Source of the DNA: Pseudomonadaceae bacterium
Lineage (GTDB): Bacteria; Pseudomonadota; Gammaproteobacteria; Pseudomonadales; Azotimanducaceae
Reading direction: 5' to 3'
Assembly: GCA_024743435.1 (NCBI GenBank)
Contig: JANSWO010000002.1
Span: forward strand, 248,001-312,000
Length of the DNA stretch: 64,000 bases
Below are positions 36,380 to 45,478 of the stretch, one piece after another; positions within the stretch are counted from its first letter, which is position 1, and each line of letters begins with the position of its first letter. The notes below the pieces were generated by a model. The model did not search any database. It worked only from the letters and a program-made list of their open reading frames with translations, and was not told the origin of the DNA. The translations under genes and the position numbers were made by a program.

Positions 36380-38104
36380 TTAGGAGGCAAAAAGCCCCGG
36401 CAGCGCCGTTGAATCTGCCGAAGCCTTTGCGCTGGCGCGGGTCTTCTCAGTCGCTGCAAGTACCGAATCCGCGATTGCGGCGGCGCGCGTTGACTCCAGC
36501 TCGCCCTGGCCGGACGGTGAGTACAAGACGGCATCAAGGTCATCGAGCGCCTTGGCGGCAATTGGGTCTTTGCGCCACTGCCGTGTTGCCTCGGGCAGGC
36601 TTGAGCCAAACTGGTCGAGCAGCCACAGATCCAGTGAGCGCCGGAGCGCCTGCAGATCCTGTGACTTTGCTGCAGCGTGCATTTTCTTTTCTATTTGCCG
36701 CGTCGTTTCAACCGTCTGCGGTGCGCGTTTACGTGCTGCATCGCTGCTGCTTGAAGCCGTTGTGTCCTGGCGTGCCCGGCGGCGGAGCAGCAAGATGGTC
36801 GTGAGTAGCCATCCTATGCAGGCCATAGCGGTAGCCAGTATCCAGGGCCAGGGGCGAGCATTGTTACCTCCGACGACGTCGGCGGGCGTCAGGGTCTCGG
36901 GTGAGTCGCTGTCCTGCACCGGGACGGCCGGAGCCGTTGGGTCTGGAAGCACTAGCAACGCCTGTGGTGCAATGCGGGCAATCCTGGTTTGCTCGCTCTC
37001 GGTGTCGAACCAGGTGACCTCGATAGCCGGTAGCGTGCTCGAACCGCTCGCCGTTGGCACGATCGACGTCCGCTGTTCGCGCGCGCCGATGACGTCAGTT
37101 CCCGCCGCACTCTCCGTAAGCTGAGGTGCTTCGTCGTAGGAGCGGGCGGCTAGATCGCCCAGTGGCGTGTCGATCGGGGGAATCAGCGATGAGGTTGCGT
37201 TCTCGGCGCTGACGGTAATTCTGCGCGTCACTGGCGTTCCAACCATCATGGCGTCGATTTCAGCGTCCCAGCGTTGTTCCAAACGAACAGCCTGAGCAGG
37301 AAACCATGGTGCATCGGCCGGATAGCTCGCCGGCACGCCAAGCACATCGATGCTGACTTCATCGGCGTTCACCACGATGCCGCGGCGCCGAGCTCGGCCG
37401 GTTTCGCGCAGAACGATGCTGCCAGTAACGGAGGCCCCACCGACCGTCAGAGTGCCTGGTTGTTCCGGGAAGATGGCATAGCGCTGTTCAAGCACGCCAT
37501 AACTACGCCCGCTACGAGTTTCTCGATAGGGGCTGACTTCGGGCAGCGCAACGACCAGGGCGGCGTCCACCTCGGGCGCACCAGGCAAGTCACCGTAAAG
37601 CTGTGCACCCTCGGCGTAGTAGAGCTTGCGGATATAGGTAGCCTGGGCTTGCACGTACACCGAGTCTTCGAGGAGCGTGGTTTCAAAGAACAGCGTGTTA
37701 TCGATAGCGGAGCGCACAGCCTGGGACAGCGGTGCGACCCTCAAGCGCAGGGCGTCCACGACTTCATCGCCGATTGTGATCGGACCGATGCTGATGTCAC
37801 CGGTTCGGCGCGGACGCAGGGTAAGCGTCCGTATTGTCCACGACTCGACCCGGCCGGCGATGCTTCGAAGTTGCGAGTTGCTGCTGTTGCTGATGACTTC
37901 GACATCGTCTCCGAGGCTGGTCAGGTCAATCTCTGGCGCGCTTTGCACGCTGTTCGTACGGATGTGGAGTTCGGTGTTGTCACCCTCTTCAATGGAGTCT
38001 GGGTCTAGCCAAACCTGCACATCGGCTGCGGCGTGGGAGGGCCAAAGCCAAGCAAGCAGCGCGATGCTGACTACGCATACGCTTCGAATCCGTTGGCTCA
38101 CCAT
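36380..38104 (-). CDS. batD: BatD-like membrane protein
   Basis: A 574-residue protein, last gene of the Bat operon. A signal peptide (LLAWLWPSHAAAD) precedes three or so immunoglobulin-like beta domains, as in BatD/DUF11-like oxygen-tolerance proteins. A membrane helix at about 415-436 (WPWILATAMACIGWLLTTIL) leads to a cytoplasmic helical tail with LRRSLDLWLLDQFG. BatD is predicted to sit in the inner membrane with its bulk in the periplasm and to bridge the VWA proteins. It overlaps the BatB/C gene by seven bases. Its biochemical role is unproven in the family. Confidence 0.85.
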   Translation of the reverse strand: MVSQRIRSVCVVSIALLAWLWPSHAAADVQVWLDPDSIEEGDNTELHIRTNSVQSAPEIDLTSLGDDVEVISNSSNSQLRSIAGRVESWTIRTLTLRPRRTGDISIGPITIGDEVVDALRLRVAPLSQAVRSAIDNTLFFETTLLEDSVYVQAQATYIRKLYYAEGAQLYGDLPGAPEVDAALVVALPEVSPYRETRSGRSYGVLEQRYAIFPEQPGTLTVGGASVTGSIVLRETGRARRRGIVVNADEVSIDVLGVPASYPADAPWFPAQAVRLEQRWDAEIDAMMVGTPVTRRITVSAENATSSLIPPIDTPLGDLAARSYDEAPQLTESAAGTDVIGAREQRTSIVPTASGSSTLPAIEVTWFDTESEQTRIARIAPQALLVLPDPTAPAVPVQDSDSPETLTPADVVGGNNARPWPWILATAMACIGWLLTTILLLRRRARQDTTASSSSDAARKRAPQTVETTRQIEKKMHAAAKSQDLQALRRSLDLWLLDQFGSSLPEATRQWRKDPIAAKALDDLDAVLYSPSGQGELESTRAAAIADSVLAATEKTRASAKASADSTALPGLFAS

Positions 38105-39846
38105 ATTCTCTCAGTCTCCCTTGACGCGTAGTCGCCTCGCTGCAAGCGTTGGTTGGTTTCGTGCTGGAATTTTCGTCTGAGCAGGCCGCCAGGCTCATCA
38201 GGCACGCGCCTGAGCCATTGCTCGGAGGCCTCGCTATCCGCGCTGCGCGCCTCGTCTGTTTCCTGCTCATCTAGCTGCGCTTCATTGCCTTCTTCATCCT
38301 TCTGCTTCTGGTCTTGCTGTGTTGATTGCTGATCTTCAGGGTTGTCAGCGTTTTCTTCATCACTGCTGCCTTGCTGTTCGGACTGGCTGTCCTGGGCTTC
38401 GCCATCGCTGCTTTCTTCGTCACTGGCCTCGCTGTTCTGCTCGTCATTGGATTGACTGGGGTCACTCTGGTTTGCCTGGGATTCCTCTAAAATTCGCTCA
38501 ACTAAGTCCCGGTTGAACTGGGCGTCTGCATGATCCGGTTCAAGAGCAAGCGCTGCATCGAATGCCGCGAGTGCTTCTTGAAAGCGTTCGGCCTTCGCCA
38601 GCGCGGTGCCGCGGTTGTAGTGCCCGCGAGCGCTGTCCTCAGTCTGGAATCGCTCTGCAGCGCCGTCAAAGTCGTCGCTGCGATAACGGGCAACGCCTTG
38701 CCAGGCGGGATCTTTGAACAGCGTTTCTGCGCGCTCCGGGGCACCACGGCGAAGATGATCGAACGCCTGTTGATCATCACGCAGCCAAAGATCCTGCCAG
38801 AGGTTGGCGTCGGCGGAAGGCGCTATTACAAACGCCGCAACCACCGTTAACGCACCGCGACGAAATGTCGGTAACAACAACAAAGCAACCGGAATCAGTA
38901 GCCAGAAGCCGGCGTCAGCCCAGACATCGAACTGGCGATCGACGGTCTCGGTTTGATCAGGTTGTGGTAGCGGTAGATCAAGCAGGTACTCGACGTCGGA
39001 GGTGTCGGCACTGAGCCGTGCATAGCGACCAAAGCTCAGTTCGGCGATGTCTGCCAGCTTAGTCTCGTCCAACTGCGGCACAATTGTCGTGCCGGCATCG
39101 TTCTGGAGAAAGCGTCCGGGTTGGCCAGCAAAGTCCAATGGAATGGGAGCACCGCCCTCGGTGCCCACAGCGAGAATGCTGATGGGATGGTTTGAGGAGC
39201 GTTCCCCCGTGACATCGATGATGCGATCGATGCCATCCGTTATGACAATGATTCTGCTTTGCTTCACGCCGGCGCGTTCAATGACGTCGCGGGTCAAGCG
39301 CAGGGCGTCTGCGATGTCGGATCCGAAGACGGGCATCATGCCGGGCTCGAGCGCGCCCAGCAGGTTTTCGATCGTTGCGACATCATCCGTGAGCGGTGCG
39401 ACCGTATGGGCATCTCCGGCATACGCGATCAGCGCGGTATAGCCCTCGTCTCGCTGCCTCAGGATATCGATAACCTTGTGTCTGGCCTGCACCAGCCGAG
39501 ACGGCGCGACATCACGGGCGTACATCGATAATGACAAGTCCAGCACAATGAACAGAGCATCGGTGGTGCGTTCGACGTCCTGCGGCAGTCGCTGCCAGGC
39601 TGGACCAGCGAGCGCAACGCCGAGGAGTGCGATCGCTACGATTAGCAGCGATGAGCGGCGGCGGCGATTGCCCTGTTCAGGATCGTCCAGCAATACATCC
39701 GCGAGTTCTGGATCAATCACCCCCTGCCAGGGAGAGTGCATGCCAGCGCGATTGCGCCGAAGCACGACAACCAGCGCTGCGACGGCGACGACAGTGACAA
39801 GCAGCCACAATGGTCTTAGGAAATGGAAGTCTGCCAATTCAGCCAT
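38098..39846 (-). CDS. BatB/BatC fusion: VWA membrane protein with TPR and acidic tail
   Basis: A 582-residue protein. Two N-terminal membrane helices precede a von Willebrand A domain with an intact MIDAS (VLDLSLSMYARD, D103). A third helix (FWLLIPVALLLLP) is followed by TPR repeats (SARGHYNRGTALAKAERFQE and AALALEPDHADAQFN) at about 395-435. An extremely acidic Ser/Glu/Gln/Asp tail (about 445-545) ends in a basic LLRRKFQHETNQRLQ. In Bacteroides and Leptospira-type Bat systems, BatB carries the VWA domain and BatC the TPR; here they are one chain. It is coupled to both neighbours by short overlaps. Confidence 0.87.
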   Translation of the reverse strand: MAELADFHFLRPLWLLVTVVAVAALVVVLRRNRAGMHSPWQGVIDPELADVLLDDPEQGNRRRRSSLLIVAIALLGVALAGPAWQRLPQDVERTTDALFIVLDLSLSMYARDVAPSRLVQARHKVIDILRQRDEGYTALIAYAGDAHTVAPLTDDVATIENLLGALEPGMMPVFGSDIADALRLTRDVIERAGVKQSRIIVITDGIDRIIDVTGERSSNHPISILAVGTEGGAPIPLDFAGQPGRFLQNDAGTTIVPQLDETKLADIAELSFGRYARLSADTSDVEYLLDLPLPQPDQTETVDRQFDVWADAGFWLLIPVALLLLPTFRRGALTVVAAFVIAPSADANLWQDLWLRDDQQAFDHLRRGAPERAETLFKDPAWQGVARYRSDDFDGAAERFQTEDSARGHYNRGTALAKAERFQEALAAFDAALALEPDHADAQFNRDLVERILEESQANQSDPSQSNDEQNSEASDEESSDGEAQDSQSEQQGSSDEENADNPEDQQSTQQDQKQKDEEGNEAQLDEQETDEARSADSEASEQWLRRVPDEPGGLLRRKFQHETNQRLQRGDYASRETERIW

Positions 39847-40876
39847 GATCGGTGCTCACCCTGTTTACGGCTTGCATGTGCTGTCGACGCAAGTGCTGCA
39901 ACGGCAGTGCTCCGAGTAGCAATATCAGGAATGCAATTGCAGCCGGCCAGAAGTACAGCGCGCGTGTGGGCCGATAGGTTGCTTCATCCTGGTCGACGGG
40001 CTCGAGTTCGTCGATGAGGTTATAGATCACGTCGAGTTCTTCGGGATTGCGGGCACGAAAATACTGGCCACCGGTTTTCTCGGCGATGTCGGTCAGGCTT
40101 TGCTCATCGAGATCCGCGGAGGGATTGATGGTGCGGGAGCCAAAGGTGCCGAATATGCCCGGCATCCGCATTTCTTCAGCCCCGACGCCAACGGTGTAGA
40201 TAGTGATGTCGTACTCGGCCGCAATGCTTGTGGCGCGCTCCGGTGTGATGTCGTTGACGTTGTTTGCGCCGTCTGTGAGCAATATCAGCACGCGTTTGCC
40301 GGATTCCCGCTCGCGCAGCCGCTTTACCGCGAGCGCTATCGCATTGCCAACGGCGGTCTTGCCACCGGCCATGCCCGGGCGCGATTCACGTAGCAGCTGC
40401 TCAACGCTCGCAAGATCGAATGTCAGTGGCGCTTGCAGGTAAGCCTGGGTGCCAAACAGGATCAGGCCGAGGCGGTCGCCGGCGCGGCGCGTAATGAATT
40501 CCCCTACGACTTCTTTCACCGCGTCGAGTCTGGTGACTTTCTCTCCCTCAAGTTGCATGTCCTCCTGGCGCATGCTTCCGGAGATGTCTACAGCGAGCAT
40601 CAGATCCCGACCGGTTGTGGGCAATGCGGTTGCTTCCCCAAGCCATTGCGGACGGCTGAGTGCGACAATCAACAGAGCCCATGCCAGCCAGGCGAGCAGT
40701 TGCCGCACCGAAACGGTTGAGCCTGAAGATTTGAGTGCGCCCTCATTCGCCGCGAACGGCGCGAGGCCAGGCACACGCAACGCCGCGCTGTCGGGAGCGC
40801 GAGGTGGTAGCAATCGGCCAAGCAACAGAGGCAGCGGTAGCGCCAGCAACAACCATGGCCAGGCTAGCGAGATCAT
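39839..40876 (-). CDS. batA: BatA-like VWA membrane protein
   Basis: A 345-residue protein with two N-terminal membrane helices and a C-terminal helix near 317-334 (YFWPAAIAFLILLLGALPL). Its VWA domain has the metal-adhesion motif AVDISGSM at 95-102 and the T-loop LLTDGANNVND. The fold suggests a metal-dependent protein interaction with BatB or other membrane partners. It overlaps the DUF4381 gene by four bases and the BatB/C gene by eight. Confidence 0.9.
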   Translation of the reverse strand: MISLAWPWLLLALPLPLLLGRLLPPRAPDSAALRVPGLAPFAANEGALKSSGSTVSVRQLLAWLAWALLIVALSRPQWLGEATALPTTGRDLMLAVDISGSMRQEDMQLEGEKVTRLDAVKEVVGEFITRRAGDRLGLILFGTQAYLQAPLTFDLASVEQLLRESRPGMAGGKTAVGNAIALAVKRLRERESGKRVLILLTDGANNVNDITPERATSIAAEYDITIYTVGVGAEEMRMPGIFGTFGSRTINPSADLDEQSLTDIAEKTGGQYFRARNPEELDVIYNLIDELEPVDQDEATYRPTRALYFWPAAIAFLILLLGALPLQHLRRQHMQAVNRVSTDHG

Positions 40877-41349
40877 TGGCCGATCCTCGCAACGGTTTTG
40901 TCGATCAACGCAGCAAACGCCTGCCAGTCGGTTTCGACGTGCCGACGGAAGCGATCGTGACCTAAAACGCGGCCTGGGCCTTTGCTGAAGTCATCGTTGC
41001 CGGCGCTCGCATCGAGATAGGCTAACCATTCATCACCAAAGGCCGTCAGTTCGGGCGCCGCTGGTTGATAGTGGCGCAAAACGCGTTTGAGTAGCTCGTT
41101 AACGGTATCGGCGTACTCGTTGGCACTGAGCTCGCTGGCACGAAATGCCTGCCGAGCATGGGTCAATTCTACGCGCGCCAAACGTCGCGGCGCCGCATCG
41201 CTATGACGACGCCTCAGCTGTATGACAGACCAGGTGAGAAGCCCCAGGGCACAGGCGCTCAGCAGCCACCAGCCAGGAGCGGGCGGCCACATGGAGGGCT
41301 CCGGTGGCAGCTCCAAACCTTTCAATTGTTGTAGCAGGTCCGTGTTCAC
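40873..41349 (-). CDS. DUF4381 family small membrane protein of the Bat operon
   Basis: A 158-residue protein. A short periplasmic start (LPPEPSMWPPAPGWWLL) leads to one membrane helix, then an Arg-rich cytoplasmic segment and a helical domain. DUF4381 proteins nearly always lie between DUF58 and BatA genes, as here, and are assumed to belong to the same membrane complex. It overlaps both neighbours by four bases, indicating translational coupling. Confidence 0.87.
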   Translation of the reverse strand: MNTDLLQQLKGLELPPEPSMWPPAPGWWLLSACALGLLTWSVIQLRRRHSDAAPRRLARVELTHARQAFRASELSANEYADTVNELLKRVLRHYQPAAPELTAFGDEWLAYLDASAGNDDFSKGPGRVLGHDRFRRHVETDWQAFAALIDKTVARIGQ

Positions 41350-42332
41350 GTTGCCTCAGCAACCTCGATCGTCGACGCGCGGTGCGCGGATTCCCGCTGA
41401 CCGTCTGTTCTGATCACCGTGCTTGGCCATCGGCAAGCCAGCAGAAGTTCGCAGCATGCGGCCAGGCGCGAGCTGAACTGTTCTTGATAGCGGGCGCGCA
41501 GGCTGGCGCTGCCGGCGTCAAACTCGAGTCGGTTGGCGCCGTCGGTGACGGCTGCGGGGTCGCGTAGCGGTAGAGCGCCCTCGAGTGGATCGATCAGCAC
41601 CTCGGCGCTGGCATCGTTGTGTCTGGCCAGTGCCAGCAACACCTCGCGCCAGGCTTGCTGGCGGACCGGGTCGCCTACGCCATCCGACTGCATATCGCTG
41701 AAGTCACTGATGACGATGACCCGATGACCGCTCGGGGCTAGCTCATGCAGTGCGCGCAGCGCCAACAGCATTGGCTGGCGATCGGCCACTACCTGGCTAT
41801 GTCGGGAGAGGTTCTGGTTTGCGTTTGCCACGTCACCAAGGAGCCGCGCGACATGCCGGGCACTACGTTTTGGCTTTTGTACAGACGTGTCAGCGTTGCC
41901 GACGACGATGCTGCCTACGCGATCGCCCATTGCCAGGGCCTGCCATGCGTGGCGCGCGGCGAGTTCTGCGGCCAGCACGGATTTCAAGCGACCTCGTGAG
42001 CCAAAAAACATGGATTGGCTTTGATCCACACAAATCAGCGTTGGTCGCTCGCGTTCTTCGCGGAACACCTTCGTGTGTGGTTCATTCGTGCGAGCTGTGA
42101 CCCGCCAGTCGATGGTTCTGACATCGTCTCCCGCCTGGTATGCACGCACCTCCGCGAAGTCCACGCCACGTCCACGCTGACGGGAAGTCAGTGCGCCGGC
42201 CGTTGCGTGTGCCTGGGAGACGCGACGTCGGCGGCGGTTGTCGATGCCGCGCAGAGACAGCAAAGCCTCGACGTTTGTGTAGGCGCCGCTGAGATGCAGT
42301 TCGATATCTGAGAGGGGCGAGTTGGCCGACAT
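41346..42332 (-). CDS. DUF58 domain protein of the Bat operon
   Basis: A 328-residue soluble protein with the DUF58 signature: RQRGRGVDFAEVRAYQAGDD followed by VRTIDWRVTAR. The C-terminal half is a VWA-like domain with a degenerate metal site (LICVDQSQSMFF). It typically partners the MoxR ATPase, whose gene ends 13 bases upstream. No enzyme activity is established for the family. Confidence 0.9.
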   Translation of the reverse strand: MSANSPLSDIELHLSGAYTNVEALLSLRGIDNRRRRRVSQAHATAGALTSRQRGRGVDFAEVRAYQAGDDVRTIDWRVTARTNEPHTKVFREERERPTLICVDQSQSMFFGSRGRLKSVLAAELAARHAWQALAMGDRVGSIVVGNADTSVQKPKRSARHVARLLGDVANANQNLSRHSQVVADRQPMLLALRALHELAPSGHRVIVISDFSDMQSDGVGDPVRQQAWREVLLALARHNDASAEVLIDPLEGALPLRDPAAVTDGANRLEFDAGSASLRARYQEQFSSRLAACCELLLACRWPSTVIRTDGQRESAHRASTIEVAEAT

Positions 42333-42345
42333 GAATCAGTTGCGC

Positions 42346-43335
42346 TTACGGCACAGGTACTTCATTGAGCAATTCGTCGATCACCTGATTGCTGGTGATC
42401 CCCTGGGCATCGGCCTCGAACGTCAGCAGCACTCGATGCCGAAGCACATCGTGAGCCGCAGCCTGGACGTCTGCGGGTGTCGCATGATCTCGGCCTGCGA
42501 GCCATGCGCCAGCGCGCGCGCACTGATCGAGTGCGATGGTTGCACGCGGCGATGCACCGAAGTCTACGTATCGGGCCACCGGTCCGTCGGCAGCCCGGGT
42601 AGCCTGCACAAGCGCGATGAGGTAGCGCTCGACGCTGTCGGCCATGTAAACCGCGAGGGCGGCCTGGCGCGCGTCAAAAACGTCCTGTTGGCTGAGCTGG
42701 ACGGGTGGCTCAGCCATCTCGGTCGAGCCTTGCTCCGCGCGCACCAATGCAAGGATGCCGGCCTCGGCGTCGGAGTCCGGATAGTTGACTTCGACGTGCA
42801 TGAGAAAGCGATCCAGCTGCGCCTCGGGCAGAGGGTAGGTGCCTTCCTGTTCAATAGGGTTCTGGGTCGCCATGACCATGAATAGCTCGGGTAGCGGGTA
42901 GGTTGTGCGGCCGACCGATACCTGACCCTCAGCCATTGCTTCGAGTAACGCAGACTGCACCTTGGCGGGTGCCCGGTTTACTTCGTCCGCCAGCAGGACG
43001 TTGTTGAAGATAGGCCCCTGTTGAAAAACGAAGCTGCCGTCCTGCGGGCGGTATATTTCAGTGCCGGTAACGTCGCTGGGTAGCAGGTCGGGCGTGAACT
43101 GTATTCGGTGAAAGTCCCCGTGCACGATGCTCGCGAGTTCCTTGATTGCCCGGGTCTTCGCAAGCCCTGGAGGGCCTTCGACGAGCAGGTGTCCGCCGGT
43201 AACCAGGGCCATGAGCAGGCGATCGACAAGCGCTTGCTGGCCGAGGATTCGACTGCCTAGCCAGCGTTGACACTCCTGAAATCGACGGGCGAGGTTGGGT
43301 TGCGTCGGGCTCTCGACACTCTGCTGATCGGACAT
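42346..43335 (-). CDS. MoxR-family AAA+ ATPase
   Basis: A 329-residue AAA+ ATPase. Walker A EGPPGLAKT is at about 53-61, Walker B is VLLADEVNRAP, sensor 1 is MATQNPIEQEGTYPLPEAQL, and the arginine-finger region LDRFLMHV follows. MoxR ATPases remodel or load partner proteins, usually with DUF58 and VWA proteins as here. It is the first gene of the six-gene Bat operon. The ATG at 43335 is preferred; an in-frame start further upstream adds 42 residues with no family resemblance. Confidence 0.93.
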   Translation of the reverse strand: MSDQQSVESPTQPNLARRFQECQRWLGSRILGQQALVDRLLMALVTGGHLLVEGPPGLAKTRAIKELASIVHGDFHRIQFTPDLLPSDVTGTEIYRPQDGSFVFQQGPIFNNVLLADEVNRAPAKVQSALLEAMAEGQVSVGRTTYPLPELFMVMATQNPIEQEGTYPLPEAQLDRFLMHVEVNYPDSDAEAGILALVRAEQGSTEMAEPPVQLSQQDVFDARQAALAVYMADSVERYLIALVQATRAADGPVARYVDFGASPRATIALDQCARAGAWLAGRDHATPADVQAAAHDVLRHRVLLTFEADAQGITSNQVIDELLNEVPVP

Positions 43336-43618
43336 CGTTAACTGTTGTCTGCTGTGACTGTATGAAGGCGCGGATTGTAGCCCAGCGCCGGACTCTTCGG
43401 GATGCTCTTGTCCGGGCAGCCAGGATTCGCGTGTTAGCCGAACCCAAGCGTTCAAGGCCAACGGTTTTTGGGCAAGGCTCGGCTATTTGCCCAGGATAGT
43501 TGGTGTCTTTGCGGCCCGCTGCCGAGCTGGCGAAGCGCACGGTGTGAACTAGGCTTGAGGGGTCTGATCCGTCGCTCATCGAAGCGCCAGCGGATCGCTT
43601 ACCTGCTCATAGTCCTCG

Positions 43619-43849
43619 ATGGTCACGATGGCTCACTTTGACGTTGCTTTGTCGATCTCTGCGGATGAGTTTTCTCGTCTGTATCAAGGCCAGGCCAATA
43701 GCGTTTTTGCGCACACACGGGATGGCCGCAGTATTCGTTTCCCAGCCCGCTCGTTGATAGCACACCTGTCCCGATCGGGTGTGCGTGGTCACTTTCGAAT
43801 CACGGTTGATTCAAGCAATCGGCTGGTAGACGTCTCGCGCCTCTCCTAA
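43619..43849 (+). CDS. DUF2835 family protein
   Basis: A 73-76 residue protein of DUF2835. It shows the family pattern ISADEFSRLYQGQANSVFA, then RDGRSIRFPARSL and a closing FRITVDSSNRLVDVSRL strand. It is gammaproteobacterial, small, probably beta-rich and of unknown function. Two in-frame ATG codons (43619 and 43628) are possible starts. Its TAA stop codon coincides with the left flanking TAA of the inverted-repeat element that follows, so the insertion happened exactly at the end of the gene without disrupting it. Confidence 0.8.
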   Translation: MVTMAHFDVALSISADEFSRLYQGQANSVFAHTRDGRSIRFPARSLIAHLSRSGVRGHFRITVDSSNRLVDVSRLS

Positions 43850-44111
43850 GGGAACCTCTGATTAACGCCTGCATGCTCAGAGCGTCTGGCTTCTTTCCTG
43901 TCTAGAAGCGGGCTGCAGGTAATGTAGATCACCTTATCAAGGCACGCGACAACGACAGGGAAGACGCCAGACGCTCCCAAAGGGCGCATTTTACGGGGTC
44001 TTGCTCGGCGATACGCTTCTTGGCAAGGTGGCCTACATTGCCGGCGAAGCGCGCCTTGTCCAAGACCCCGTAAACTTGCGCTGAGCACGCAGGCGTTAAT
44101 CAGAGGTTCCC
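43850..44111. mobile_element. 262-bp non-coding inverted-repeat element (MITE-like)
   Basis: The ends at 43850-43880 and 44081-44111 are 31-bp inverted repeats with one mismatch, both starting GGGAACCTCTGATTAACG at the outside. The flanks are TAA on the left (43847-43849) and TAA on the right (44112-44114), a possible 3-bp target-site duplication. Inside, 43881-43902 is mirrored by 43954-43975 (a GCGTCTGGC arm), and TTTACGGGGTCTTG (43990-44003) is mirrored exactly at 44061-44074. There is no open frame of note. The structure fits a miniature element moved by a transposase encoded elsewhere. I do not recognise the parent family with certainty. Confidence 0.85.
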
Positions 44112-44180
44112 TAAGCACTGTCAGCGCCATCACTCGTCATTGGCGCAGCTGTCGCGAGCGTCTGGCGTTACACTGCAGCC

Positions 44181-45188
44181 ATGATTGATCTCGCACGCAA
44201 AGCGCTATTCGCGCTCGATCCGGAAACAGCCCACCACCTCGCGATCTCAGGCATGTCGATGTACGGCCAGCTACCGGGTTCCGTACGCCCCGGCGCTGGC
44301 CGAAGCGTGCGTGTGTTCGGCCGTGAGTTTGCCAACCCGGTTGGGCTCGCCGCAGGCTTGGATAAGAGCGCGGAGGCAGTGCTGGGCTTTGCACGGCTGG
44401 GTTTTGGCTTCGTGGAAATCGGCACGGTAACTCCGAAAGCACAGCCCGGTAATCCCAAGCCCAGAATGTTCAGACTGCCGGAGCATGACGCGATCATTAA
44501 CCGGATGGGCTTCAACAATGACGGCGCCGATGCCGTTGCCCGCCGGCTTGCGCGCGCAAGGCCAAGCCTGAACGGCACGATCGTCGGTGTGAATATCGGC
44601 AAAAACAAAGTCACACCCGTAGAGAACGCGCTGCAGGACTACGTCAGCGCCATGCGCACGCTGTATACGCATGCAGACTATTTCGTTGCCAATTTGTCGT
44701 CGCCCAACACACCCGGGCTGCGCTCGCTGCAGTCGGTTCAGGAGCTCGACAGGCTATGCGCCGCCCTGCGCGAAGTCCAAAACGACATGACGGCTGCAGG
44801 ACATCCGCTCGTGCCATTCTGCATAAAAGTTGCGCCGGACCTCTCAGATACCGATATCGATGCGATTTCGGAACGCTTGAGTGACGGCATCGCTGATGGG
44901 CTGGTCGCGACCAATACGACCCTGGAGCGCGCGCCAGTAGCTGGGCATCGCCATGCTGAGCAGGCCGGTGGCTTGTCCGGTGCGCCGGTTACCGGGCGTG
45001 CGCTGGCGACGGTTGCACGCTTCGCCAATCGCCTGCCTGACAGCGTGCCGATCATCGGCGTCGGCGGAATAGGCTCTGTCGCCCAAGCCCAGGCGATGCT
45101 CGATGCCGGCGCTGTTTTGGTGCAGATCTATACGGCGTTCATCTATCAGGGCCCAAAATTGGTGCGACAGTTGGTCGGTGCGGTTTAG
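44181..45188 (+). CDS. pyrD: Dihydroorotate dehydrogenase (quinone), class 2
   Basis: A 335-residue FMN enzyme of pyrimidine synthesis that oxidises dihydroorotate and passes electrons to quinone at the inner membrane. Class 2 features are the N-terminal membrane-associating helices (LARKALFALDPETAHHLAI), GFVEIGTVTPKAQPGNPKPR, INRMGFNNDG and the catalytic-serine loop NLSSPNTPGLR. The FMN phosphate site GVGGIGS and the closing YTAFIYQGP are intact. The region upstream, between the inverted-repeat element and the ATG, is 69 bases and could hold the promoter. Confidence 0.97.
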   Translation: MIDLARKALFALDPETAHHLAISGMSMYGQLPGSVRPGAGRSVRVFGREFANPVGLAAGLDKSAEAVLGFARLGFGFVEIGTVTPKAQPGNPKPRMFRLPEHDAIINRMGFNNDGADAVARRLARARPSLNGTIVGVNIGKNKVTPVENALQDYVSAMRTLYTHADYFVANLSSPNTPGLRSLQSVQELDRLCAALREVQNDMTAAGHPLVPFCIKVAPDLSDTDIDAISERLSDGIADGLVATNTTLERAPVAGHRHAEQAGGLSGAPVTGRALATVARFANRLPDSVPIIGVGGIGSVAQAQAMLDAGAVLVQIYTAFIYQGPKLVRQLVGAV

Positions 45189-45354
45189 CGTTCGGGGCAA
45201 TTTCGTCGCAGCACGAGGGAACTGGGCAAACCCGTTTTCAAACGCGCCGGATGCTCACAGGCCAGCCGAGGCGCGGGATTGGCTCGAAGTCCCACGCTCA
45301 ATAGATTAATTGCGCTACCCAAAGATGCACCGGGGTTGCCCGTTTGCACGGAAG

Positions 45355-45370
45355 TGGTGCGATTTTTGCA
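45355..45370 (+). promoter_or_regulatory. Sigma-54 promoter candidate upstream of amtB, with possible NtrC half-sites
   Basis: TGGTGCGATTTTTGCA has GG at -24 and GC at -12 with exact sigma-54 spacing and close agreement with TGGCACG-N4-TTGCA. It lies about 110 bases upstream of the ammonium transporter. GCACC (45327-45331) and GGTGC (45356-45360) nearby resemble NtrC half-sites, though their spacing is not canonical. Nitrogen-limited expression through RpoN and NtrC is the expected logic for amtB. The remainder of the 290-base pyrD-amtB gap shows no gene. Confidence 0.7.
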
Positions 45371-45478
45371 CGCACTCAAGTCAAGCGAAAACCGGAAAGA
45401 TTGTGTGGTTGAGTAGGCACTTGGCCTCACAAGGATAAGAAACTGACGATTGCTCGTCATGAAAATGCGAGAGAGGGG

